The notes under the pieces were generated by a model. That model saw only the letters and a list, made by a program, of their open reading frames with translations, did not search any database and was not told the DNA's origin. A program made the position numbers and the translations under genes. Shown in pieces: positions 1 to 6,477 of a stretch of 64,000 nt of DNA; the stretch's first letter is position 1; each line of letters starts with the position of its first letter. Where the stretch lies: the NCBI GenBank assembly GCA_022821965.1, contig JAJECN010000022.1, positions 372,001 to 436,000 on the forward strand. Reading direction: 5' to 3'. The stretch is from Candidatus Poribacteria bacterium. Lineage in GTDB: Bacteria; Poribacteria; WGA-4E; WGA-3G.

Positions 1-1
1 T

Positions 2-1087
2 TTTCAAAATGAAACTCTTGATGAACTCCGTGGCGCGTTGGGTAATTTATTCAACGACCCACCATTGATATTAAAAAATTTAGGAAATCCTTTAGATGGA
101 AACCTATTCCAATTTGACAAAGGAACAAGCGAAAGGTTTTCATTTCAGAATCTGGCAAGCGGCGAAAAAGCTGCTCTTGACCTACTACTTGATGTCATTG
201 TAACAAAGGCAGAGTACAACGAAACCATAATTTGTATTGACGAACCAGAAGCTCATATCCACACGAAACTGCAGGGACAACTTCTGGAGGAACTCTACAA
301 CCTTATTTCTCCTAAATCGCAACTTTGGATTGCCACACATTCCATCGGCATGGTACGCAAGGCACAAGAACTTTGGGAGGAAGATCGAGAATCAGTCGTG
401 TTTCTTGATTTCGGTAAGGATAATTTTGATAAGCAAGTAACGCTCAAACCCATTACACCGGATCCAGACTTCTGGGCGCGTACCTATGAAGTTGCTCTGG
501 GAGACCTCGCTGAATTGGTGGTAACCGGGCGGACTGTGTTCTGTGAGGGTGAAGAGTTTGACGCTGAGTGTTATAAGAACATTTTTAAGAATCGTTACCC
601 AGAAATTGATTTTGTTTCTTTGGGTGCGAGAGGAAACGTCGAAAAGTCTGTAACGGCAGCGAATCTTGCTATCGAGAAGATTGCGAAGAGTGCAAAAGTT
701 ATCGGAATTGTAGACAGGGATAAAGCAACGTGTGGGGAAATAAAGCGGAACGCCAAAAAAGGCATCCGCACTCTATCGCGGAAAACCATCGAAAGTTATC
801 TCCTTGACGACGAGGTGCTAACTAAACTATGTGAAGACTATGGCGCGCCCGATAAGATTAATGATTTACTTACAGCGAAACAAGATGCCCTCGACAAACA
901 TGGATTAAAATCGTCGGATAACCTGAAGTCTATTGTTCAGGAGGTACATGGCGCTGCTCAAAAGGTTTTAAAATCAGCTTACTTGGGAAATGACAAGGGA
1001 AGTTTCATGATGGATGTGCTTGCCTCGCGCATTCAACCCGGTATGAAGGTCTATGAGCAGCTACACAAGGACATCTTCGGAGGGTGA
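2..1087 (+). CDS. OLD-like ATPase/TOPRIM protein, 5' truncated by window
   Basis: The frame is open from base 2, so the true start and the Walker A motif lie upstream of the window. The visible part has the C-terminal half of an ABC/SMC-like ATPase: an ASGEK signature-like stretch, a Walker B strand with DEPEAHIH, and the switch histidine in ATHS. A TOPRIM-like region follows, with an acidic motif (FCEGEEFD) and a DRD motif near VIGIVDRD. This order is typical of OLD-family nucleases and AAA_15/AAA_21 proteins, which act on DNA and are often part of phage defence or repair. It ends 49 bases before the reconstructed start of the next gene, so the two may form an operon. The substrate is unknown; defence is inference from family and island context. 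Confidence 0.72.
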   Translation, partial: FQNETLDELRGALGNLFNDPPLILKNLGNPLDGNLFQFDKGTSERFSFQNLASGEKAALDLLLDVIVTKAEYNETIICIDEPEAHIHTKLQGQLLEELYNLISPKSQLWIATHSIGMVRKAQELWEEDRESVVFLDFGKDNFDKQVTLKPITPDPDFWARTYEVALGDLAELVVTGRTVFCEGEEFDAECYKNIFKNRYPEIDFVSLGARGNVEKSVTAANLAIEKIAKSAKVIGIVDRDKATCGEIKRNAKKGIRTLSRKTIESYLLDDEVLTKLCEDYGAPDKINDLLTAKQDALDKHGLKSSDNLKSIVQEVHGAAQKVLKSAYLGNDKGSFMMDVLASRIQPGMKVYEQLHKDIFGG

Positions 1088-1135
1088 TTCGTAAGCCACA
1101 TTGATAAAACAGATTTGCTTTAAGAGGTAAAATCG

Positions 1136-1151
1136 GTGCGAATTCCATTTA
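1136..1151 (+). pseudogene. 5' fragment of membrane-protein gene, split by IS630
   Basis: A GTG at 1136 is preceded by AGAGGT at a good Shine-Dalgarno distance and reads V/M-R-I-P-F before the IS630 TA target at 1150-1151. Removing the element and one TA joins this fragment in frame to the ORF after 2068, giving MRIPFSLYDFLGYAVPG as the original N terminus. The fragment alone encodes nothing useful. Confidence 0.6.
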
Positions 1152-1170
1152 TGGTAAACCTTAGAATTAA

Positions 1171-1695
1171 TTAGACATTTTCATATTCTTGAATAATATC
1201 CTCAAGTGTCAAGTCAGGATAATATTCACGTTTTCGTTTGATATTGGCAAAATCGTGTTCAATCGGATTGTAATCCGGGGAATAAGGCGGCAGAAATAAT
1301 AGGCTCGCTCCTGTCCCCTCTATGAGTTGGCGCGTCTGAGACGTCTTGTGAAGCATCGCATTATCCAAGATCAGAACGTGATTTGCGGTCAAACGCGGAC
1401 AGACCATCTCGGCTAACCACTCATTGAAATCTGCGGATTTACATCCACCCTGAAGCAGACGCGCAGCGCTGAAAGTCCCTTGAAAACGCGCAGCAAGCAA
1501 GGTCCGAGTCCGAGTGCGTTGACTTGAGATAAGCCCATAGACGGCTTCTCCTTTCGGGGCATACCCGTAACGTCTATGACTTTCGTCTCGGAACCCACTC
1601 TCATCGGCATAAACCACGCATTTGCCAGCCTGCTGGAGTGCCGCGAGGTCTTGGCGATAGGCAGATCGTTTTTTCGGACATCGCTCCTTATACCC
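1171..1695 (-). CDS. IS630 transposase DDE part (orfB)
   Basis: The +1 (or -2) frame after the A9 run reads KTLGYKERCPKKRSAYRQDL and then the catalytic DDE domain. VVYADESGF holds the first Asp, LILDNAMLHK the second, and PPYSPDYNPIEHDFANIK the Glu. The frame is open well upstream of its first Met, which shows that it is translated as a fusion with orfA and not from its own start. All catalytic residues are present, so the element may be active if slippage works. It ends with YENV at the left inverted repeat. Confidence 0.85.
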   Translation of the reverse strand, partial: GYKERCPKKRSAYRQDLAALQQAGKCVVYADESGFRDESHRRYGYAPKGEAVYGLISSQRTRTRTLLAARFQGTFSAARLLQGGCKSADFNEWLAEMVCPRLTANHVLILDNAMLHKTSQTRQLIEGTGASLLFLPPYSPDYNPIEHDFANIKRKREYYPDLTLEDIIQEYENV

Positions 1696-2008
1696 GAGTG
1701 TTTTTTTTTCGCGTGATACCGAGAGTTTTCAAGGCGTAGTAAATGCAAAACTCCGAGACACCAAAATGGCTCGCACGCTCTGCCTGAGTTTCATCTGGGA
1801 AGTCAGCGACATGTTTTTCAAGCGCATGGAGGTCAAGGGTTCTCGGACCCCGAGGACCCGGTTTCTTACGCACCAATGGATCCTCGGCATTCAACCACGT
1901 ATACAGAGTTGCGCGTGCGATGGAAAACTGCCGGCAGGCTTCGGTCTTTTTACCGCCAGCTTCAATGAACGCTAAAACGCGTTTGCGTAAATCTGATGAA
2001 TAAGCCAT
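1688..2008 (-). CDS. IS630 transposase N-terminal part (orfA, HTH)
   Basis: 106 aa starting MAYSSDLRKRVLAFIEAGG, the typical IS630/helix-turn-helix start, followed by a second HTH (ADFPDETQAERASHFGVS). It would bind the terminal repeats. The frame ends shortly after a run of nine A residues (on the coding strand; T run at 1701-1709 of the + strand), where the transposase frame continues one base later. The run is a likely site of programmed ribosomal or transcriptional slippage, as known in other two-frame IS630 members. A plain disabling frameshift is the alternative. Confidence 0.85.
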   Translation of the reverse strand: MAYSSDLRKRVLAFIEAGGKKTEACRQFSIARATLYTWLNAEDPLVRKKPGPRGPRTLDLHALEKHVADFPDETQAERASHFGVSEFCIYYALKTLGITRKKNTRV

Positions 2009-2070
2009 AATACGAAAAGTCTAACATAAATCTAATAAACTGTCTATTTATTTATCTGGGTTACCATAGT

Positions 2071-3006
2071 TTGTATGATTTTTTAGGATATGCAGTGCCT
2101 GGATTGATTGTAATAGTAATATTGACGATATTGATAAATCCTGCATTCCTAATAGATCTACCCAATCAATTGAAAGATAAGAACAGTGAGTTAGCGCAAT
2201 TTCTGCGTCCTAGCGTGATGCTAGGTATTCTGTACGTCCTTTTTGCTTATCTTGTAGGTCTTGTTAGTCATGCCTTAACACATTGGTTGTTTGGAGTCTT
2301 TTCAACAATATGGAAACCACTTAAAAGGTATCATGCTGATAGTGGAATTTTTGAGCAGGCGTTATTTAATCCCAAATGTCGGATCTATCCCGAAGATTTT
2401 GAACAGTATACAGAGCAGTTTATAGACAAACTAAAGTGCAAGTTTAGAAATGTTTTTGAGATTGACATTTGTGAAATTGACAAAACAGAAAGGAATAGTC
2501 CAATCGCGTATACAGAAATTTTTAATCTTTGTCGGACTGTTGTACTGAGGCACAGTGAGGCTTCCTCCAGCCGGACTTCTGCTCTACTAGCTCTATACAA
2601 TTCTACGAGACTATTGGGAAGTATTTTGTTCCTTGCCTCTATAAGTTTTTGGATGAAAATGACTTTCTCTGAAAATTTGCTTCAAGGTATATGGATTTTG
2701 CTCATAGTTTATCTTATTGTTCACATGTCTATTTGGGTAATAGGATACAAAAATTGCCTAAGTCAACAATCTTTTTTCAGACTCATTTATTGGATTATTT
2801 TTTTCGTTCTCGGTTCAATAGCCTTGTTGAAAGATGGATGCACCGCTTTATTTATATTTTATTGTATCAGTGTGCTCTTGTGTCCTATATTCTTGCACCT
2901 TTATCATGTCCTTTTTCGGTATTATCGTAACACCATCCTTTATGGATTTTATGAGTATGTCGTAACTCGCGAAAAATCGGAAAAATCCGAAGATAGCGAA
3001 AATTGA
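2071..3006 (+). CDS. Multi-pass membrane protein, 5' end displaced by IS630
   Basis: 311 aa from a TTG, though the original start was probably the GTG at 1136 on the other side of the insertion. Hydrophobic segments lie at about residues 5-28, 48-75, 178-195, 200-224, 236-256 and 260-285, with a hydrophilic, mostly cytosolic-looking stretch at 85-170. The C terminus is charged (EKSEKSEDSEN). I do not recognise the family. The gene is clearly more AT-rich than the housekeeping genes later in the window, which fits horizontal acquisition. Its partner is probably the upstream ATPase/TOPRIM gene. With no good RBS left, expression after the insertion is doubtful. Confidence 0.6.
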   Translation: MYDFLGYAVPGLIVIVILTILINPAFLIDLPNQLKDKNSELAQFLRPSVMLGILYVLFAYLVGLVSHALTHWLFGVFSTIWKPLKRYHADSGIFEQALFNPKCRIYPEDFEQYTEQFIDKLKCKFRNVFEIDICEIDKTERNSPIAYTEIFNLCRTVVLRHSEASSSRTSALLALYNSTRLLGSILFLASISFWMKMTFSENLLQGIWILLIVYLIVHMSIWVIGYKNCLSQQSFFRLIYWIIFFVLGSIALLKDGCTALFIFYCISVLLCPIFLHLYHVLFRYYRNTILYGFYEYVVTREKSEKSEDSEN

Positions 3007-3007
3007 T

Positions 3008-3036
3008 TTGAATTACTTATCAAATAATGGTATAAT
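3008..3036 (+). promoter_or_regulatory. sigma70 promoter, probably leaderless transcript
   Basis: TTGAAT (3008-3013) and a perfect TATAAT (3031-3036) are separated by 17 bases. The ATG of the HD gene starts at 3043, only seven bases after the -10 box and without a Shine-Dalgarno sequence. The mRNA should therefore start at or next to the start codon. Confidence 0.65.
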
Positions 3037-3042
3037 TTTAAT

Positions 3043-4428
3043 ATGACAGAACGTCCCCACGAAATGAGAGATCCGATTCACGGGTTTATCAAACTTTCTG
3101 AAACAGAGAAAAAACTAATTGACACCAAAGTGTTTCAACGACTTCGTCGGATTCGGCAGTTGGCAATGACATTTTTGGTGTATCCGGGTGCGATGCATAC
3201 GCGGTTCGATCATTCAATTGGTGTGATGCACATCGCGGGTCGGATTTGCAAGCGGCTCCAGGAATTAGATCATATTGAAATATGTGAAACGACAGTGGAT
3301 CGGATTAGATTTGCGGCACTGCTTCATGATGTTGGACACGGACCGTTTAGCCATGTTTCCGAACATCTGTTGGACGAGAACGTCCCTGATAAAGATCAGG
3401 TTCGTGAAAAAATACACGAAAAGATTACCGTAGATATTATTCGTACCGACTCGGAAATCAATGAAATTTTGAGTTCTGATGAACGTGATTTCGTGATCTC
3501 TATGATTGAAGAACAAGGAACATGGAACTGGCAGCGTGATATTGTTTCTAGCGAATTAGATGCCGATAAAATGGATTACCTCCTGCGTGACTCCTATTTT
3601 TCGGGTGTCAAATATGGATTGTACGATCTGGAAAAACTTATTGAAGCATGTTTTATCAGTGAGAATTCGGTGACACCACTTGCGATTAAGAGCACAGCGA
3701 TCTACGCCCTTGAACAACTCCTGCTTGCGCGATATCACATGACGCAACAAGTGTATTGGCACCGAGTCAGTTTAATTTCCAATGAGATGATTATTAGAGG
3801 AATTACGCTTGCAATTGATGGAAACAATCCTGAAATGACAAGGCTTTACCGATATCCCGAAAAAAATAACGAAGAATGCGATCAAGATTATGAACAAACG
3901 AAAAAAGACTTCATTCAGAACTATCTTAATTATCATGATGAAAAGATAATTGAGATTTTAAAAAATGCCCCTGAAGGATATGTCCCGGCAGAAACCAAGG
4001 AAATCTTCAGCAGGCTTTACGACAGAAAACTCTTCAAAATGATTGCCGAACTCAGGTTCAAAGATGAAAGGGATGTGCTGCTTCACTCACGGCTTGATGA
4101 GATGTTAGTTGATACGGAACAGAAGCAGCGATGTGAAGCAGAGATTGCAGCACACCTTGGTCTTAATGCTGCTTATGTAATTGTGAGTAAACCGCCGATT
4201 CGGACCCAAAATTACGGAATTCCAACCAACTTGCTTAACCCAGAGGCAATCATGATTTTTGACGAAGACCAAAACGGGCTAAGGCGTATGATTGACTATG
4301 CAAACGAGTTGTTTTTCGTGAGACCTTCCACCGATGTTTCTTCATTGGAAACTGTTCAAATCTATGCTCCAGATCAGGTATCAGAAACGCAGGAACGTGA
4401 AATCCAAGAGATTTTGCGTCGTGCTTAA
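3043..4428 (+). CDS. HD-domain phosphohydrolase (SAMHD1/dGTPase-like, COG1078)
   Basis: 461 aa. It opens with RDPIHGFIKL and has the metal site of the HD superfamily in order: HTRFDHS (His52, His57), LLHDVGHGPFSH (His95-Asp96) and SSELDADKMDYLLRDS (Asp173 region). This is the COG1078 group, related to dNTP triphosphohydrolases and SAMHD1; the exact substrate is not predictable here. A possible leaderless promoter lies just upstream, and a YwgA-like gene follows after 12 bases. The same pairing (ywfO-ywgA) is known from Bacillus subtilis, which supports a functional link. Roles considered are nucleotide-pool control and defence by dNTP depletion; the second is inference. Confidence 0.85.
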   Translation: MTERPHEMRDPIHGFIKLSETEKKLIDTKVFQRLRRIRQLAMTFLVYPGAMHTRFDHSIGVMHIAGRICKRLQELDHIEICETTVDRIRFAALLHDVGHGPFSHVSEHLLDENVPDKDQVREKIHEKITVDIIRTDSEINEILSSDERDFVISMIEEQGTWNWQRDIVSSELDADKMDYLLRDSYFSGVKYGLYDLEKLIEACFISENSVTPLAIKSTAIYALEQLLLARYHMTQQVYWHRVSLISNEMIIRGITLAIDGNNPEMTRLYRYPEKNNEECDQDYEQTKKDFIQNYLNYHDEKIIEILKNAPEGYVPAETKEIFSRLYDRKLFKMIAELRFKDERDVLLHSRLDEMLVDTEQKQRCEAEIAAHLGLNAAYVIVSKPPIRTQNYGIPTNLLNPEAIMIFDEDQNGLRRMIDYANELFFVRPSTDVSSLETVQIYAPDQVSETQEREIQEILRRA

Positions 4429-4440
4429 TAAGGAGATAAC

Positions 4441-5013
4441 ATGCACATTATTGATATCCTTTTGCTTGTCGTCAAAGGTGAGACCGATGGCAAATTAAGG
4501 GGACGAACACTCCTCCAGAAAAAAGTCTATTTTTTGTCAGTGCTAACGGGTTTTGATTTAGGGTTTACGCCCCATTACTATGGACCCTATAGCAGCTTTG
4601 TTGCTGCTCACCTAGATGGTTTAGTGAATTATGGAGTCCTTAGAGAGAATACAGAGTTTTTTGCGACTGCTTCAGGGGAGCGAACTCCTTGGGGTGAAAT
4701 TCGCAAGCATACTTATATTTATTCTATAATACCTGAGGTCGCCGAAAAGGTCTGGAGTGCTGCACAGAAAAAGCAAGGCTTTGCCGAATGGAGTCAAAAG
4801 CTTAAATCTATCAATGATCAGAAGATCGCCCGTGATTCTAATAAACTCTCCATTGCTGCAAAGGTCCATTACATTGTCAGTTTGGAAGGAAACGAGACCC
4901 TCACGCTCACGCAGGTGCAGCAGATAGCCGAAGAGTACAATTGGGACGTGAAGGCAGAGGATATCGAAGGTGTCCTTTCCTTTCTTAACTGGATTAGGAC
5001 TTATAACAACTGA
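4441..5013 (+). CDS. YwgA-like uncharacterised protein
   Basis: 190 aa with the N-terminal signature of YwgA/GepA-like proteins: LRGRTLLQKKVYFL, then HYYGPYS, a winged-helix-like start shared with antitoxin-associated DUF4065 domains. The C-terminal half is helical with no recognisable catalytic residues. An AAGGAG Shine-Dalgarno precedes the ATG and the gene follows the HD phosphohydrolase by 12 bases, so the two are co-transcribed. Function is unknown in the family; a regulatory partner of the HD enzyme is a guess from the conserved neighbourhood. Confidence 0.65.
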   Translation: MHIIDILLLVVKGETDGKLRGRTLLQKKVYFLSVLTGFDLGFTPHYYGPYSSFVAAHLDGLVNYGVLRENTEFFATASGERTPWGEIRKHTYIYSIIPEVAEKVWSAAQKKQGFAEWSQKLKSINDQKIARDSNKLSIAAKVHYIVSLEGNETLTLTQVQQIAEEYNWDVKAEDIEGVLSFLNWIRTYNN

Positions 5014-5058
5014 TGAATCCGATGACATTCCGTTGTAAAAATGAAAGGTATTGTAATC

Positions 5059-5481
5059 ATGGTAGGAGAACGACTGAGAAGATTTAGACTTGCTCGTGGT
5101 ATGTCTCTCGGGGACTTGGAAGCTGCAATTGATGGGTTAGTTAGTAGTCAAACACTGTCAAAGTATGAACGCGGGAAGCTGCAACCAACAGCGAGAGTCC
5201 TCAATCGAATCGCTTCCGTCTTTGGAATTAAGTCCGCCCAATTGTGGGGTGAGCTAACCTGTGATACAGAAGTCGAACCCCTTCTTAATCAGACGATGGA
5301 TCCGTCTACTGATAACCCACTTAGTGAACGTCGTAAGTTTCTGCAATTACCAAAGGCGGAGAGAAACCGTATCCTAAGCGAACAAGCGAAGGAGATGGCG
5401 GATTTCTATGAAAACGATCCAGAGTGGCGGGAATGGGAAGGTGGCCCCCTTGTAGCATACGATATTCCGCTTGACACATAA
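5059..5481 (+). CDS. XRE-family HTH protein with antitoxin-like C terminus
   Basis: About 140 aa. I prefer the ATG at 5059 because AAAGG lies 10 bases before it; an earlier ATG at 5041 has no RBS. Residues ~1-65 are a Cro/C1-type HTH (VGERLRRFRLARGMSLGDLE ... SQTLSKYERGKLQP). The C-terminal third (LPKAERNRILSEQAKEMADF then YENDPEWREWEGG) resembles the short C-terminal module of type II antitoxins that usually precede MazF- or PIN-type toxins. No toxin gene follows: the next 140 bases hold a dispersed repeat and then the RHH gene. It is probably the third gene of the HD-YwgA operon (45-base gap). Confidence 0.7.
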   Translation: MVGERLRRFRLARGMSLGDLEAAIDGLVSSQTLSKYERGKLQPTARVLNRIASVFGIKSAQLWGELTCDTEVEPLLNQTMDPSTDNPLSERRKFLQLPKAERNRILSEQAKEMADFYENDPEWREWEGGPLVAYDIPLDT

Positions 5482-5484
5482 TAG

Positions 5485-5510
5485 GGTGCGGTTGGGAATG
5501 CAGATCGCAA
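5485..5510 (+). repeat. 26-bp dispersed repeat, copy 1
   Basis: Starting GGTGCGGTTGGGAATGCAGA, this stretch recurs exactly at 18182-18207. It lies directly after the stop codon of the XRE gene. The second copy is longer and folds back on itself, so this one may be a remnant. Confidence 0.7.
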
Positions 5511-5618
5511 ATGTAAAGCATTCTCACTGCGAAGCAAAATTTGGTTTCCGCGTGTCGGGAAAATTAAATTTTCATTCACTTGAAACCGATTTGTACAACT
5601 AACGTAATATATGTTCAT

Positions 5619-5648
5619 ACATGTATGCATGTTTACATGTGCACATGT
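5619..5648. promoter_or_regulatory. Three ACATGT boxes, candidate RHH operator
   Basis: ACATGT occurs at 5619-5624, 5635-5640 and 5643-5648 (16- and 8-base spacing). Each lies in a longer palindrome such as CATACATGTATG and GCACATGTGT. They sit immediately before the GGAGG (5651-5655) of a ribbon-helix-helix gene, where RHH antitoxins typically autoregulate. Confidence 0.5.
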
Positions 5649-5665
5649 GTGGAGGCATATATTAT

Positions 5666-5905
5666 ATGAAAACAGTAGCGATTCTGTCAGGCGAGGGCGA
5701 AGTTGCCATTGGAACAACACCTAAACCGATTTCAACGGTGCCGCCGTCCCGTCAGGGCAAAAAGATGATTTCCGGACATTTTGACAAGGACGTGCATCGA
5801 CAACTGAAGATGCTTGCCCTTGAGAAAGACACGAGTATTCAAGATCTGTTGAGCGAGGCGTTGAACGCGCTGTTTGAGCGGAACAATAAGCCGCCGATAG
5901 CGTAA
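5666..5905 (+). CDS. Ribbon-helix-helix protein, antitoxin-like
   Basis: 79 aa from the ATG at 5666, chosen for the GGAGG 10 bases upstream; the in-frame extension to 5621 runs through the palindromic boxes and is not coding. After a flexible N terminus comes GHFDKDVHRQLKMLALEKDT, then a SIQDLLSEALNALFE helix pair, the pattern of RHH antitoxins of the ParD-like type. It should dimerise and bind repeated short palindromes, three of which lie just upstream. A 65 aa ORF follows after 18 bases; neither looks like a known toxin. Confidence 0.72.
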   Translation: MKTVAILSGEGEVAIGTTPKPISTVPPSRQGKKMISGHFDKDVHRQLKMLALEKDTSIQDLLSEALNALFERNNKPPIA

Positions 5906-5923
5906 TAGATTTCGGGGGATACT

Positions 5924-6121
5924 ATGATTTCAAACGCGGATTGGCGAATTTTAGAGAGAACGAATCAGATGCTGGCATTGAGTTGGGAAGCACTCAGACG
6001 TGCCCGCGAAAATGAGGATACGCACGCGATCAAAATGGCTGAGATGAGTTATTTTCAGGCGTTGCAGGGTGTGATTGTCGCGACCCAAAATGCGGTTGCC
6101 CAGAATGCAATCGCGCAATAA
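5924..6121 (+). CDS. Small helical protein, unknown
   Basis: 65 aa with a GGGGG Shine-Dalgarno 6 bases before its ATG, 18 bases after the RHH gene and so probably co-transcribed. It is predicted all-helical (RILERTNQMLALSWEALRRA), ends with an Ala/Gln/Asn-rich tail and has no Cys or signal peptide. I do not recognise it. Its position after an RHH gene makes it a toxin or partner candidate, but no toxin motif is visible. A MITE-like element is inserted three bases after its stop. Confidence 0.55.
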   Translation: MISNADWRILERTNQMLALSWEALRRARENEDTHAIKMAEMSYFQALQGVIVATQNAVAQNAIAQ

Positions 6122-6123
6122 AA

Positions 6124-6225
6124 TAGTTTAGGATTTACGCACTTGTCTGATGACTATTTACCTCCCACACGCCGCTGGCGAGGTTTCAAACCTAGCCAGC
6201 GAGGGACCGCGTAAGTCCTATAGTT
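6124..6225. mobile_element. MITE-like element with 5-bp target duplication
   Basis: A 92-bp element (6129-6220) has terminal inverted repeats TAGGATTTACGC / GCGTAAGTCCTA (11 of 12 pair). It is flanked on both sides by TAGTT (6124-6128 and 6221-6225), which looks like a target-site duplication. The core is a strong hairpin, CGCTGGC at 6173-6179 with GCCAGCG at 6195-6201 and AGGTT/AACCT above it. No coding capacity. The core hairpin recurs in the element at 12980-13098. Confidence 0.65.
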
Positions 6226-6268
6226 ATCCATCTGCGGCACTTTTGTGTCTGCTTTAGAGTTGCAATTT

Positions 6269-6294
6269 GGGGAACAACAGGGTTGTTGTTCCCC
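6269..6294. terminator. Perfect 11-bp hairpin between converging genes
   Basis: GGGGAACAACA and TGTTGTTCCCC pair perfectly around a 4-base loop. It lies between the end of the RHH unit and the end of the minus-strand propeller gene, where a bidirectional terminator is expected. The U tract is weak on both strands, so the call is tentative. The rest of 6295-6477 shows no gene or clear signal. Confidence 0.45.
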
Positions 6295-6477
6295 TTAAGT
6301 TTTGATATCAGCGAGTTCTCATGGCACAAAGGACTATCGAGCGTATATCGTCGCCGATGCATGCGTGCTACCAATTTCAAATTTCGGTGTAGGATGCTCG
6401 GCTTCTGCCAATAATCTTCTGGCTATCTGTATGCCTACGCCAAAACGTTGAACAAATCCAATTCAGGCAATCAAAAA

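Larger units (their letters stand above)
1150..2068 (-). mobile_element. IS630-family insertion sequence
   Basis: The element is bounded by imperfect ~28 bp terminal inverted repeats at 1150-1177 and 2041-2068, beginning TATGGTAA in both orientations. The outermost TA on each side is the expected IS630 target duplication. It carries a transposase in two overlapping frames on the minus strand. The stop codon of the transposase lies inside the left inverted repeat, which is usual for compact IS elements. It sits inside the start region of the downstream membrane-protein gene. Confidence 0.88.

Noticed and set aside
1413-1748. 111-aa ORF overlapping the IS630 transposase
   Set aside because: It is the third frame through the transposase; the orfA frame and the +1 DDE frame account for the conserved protein sequence.
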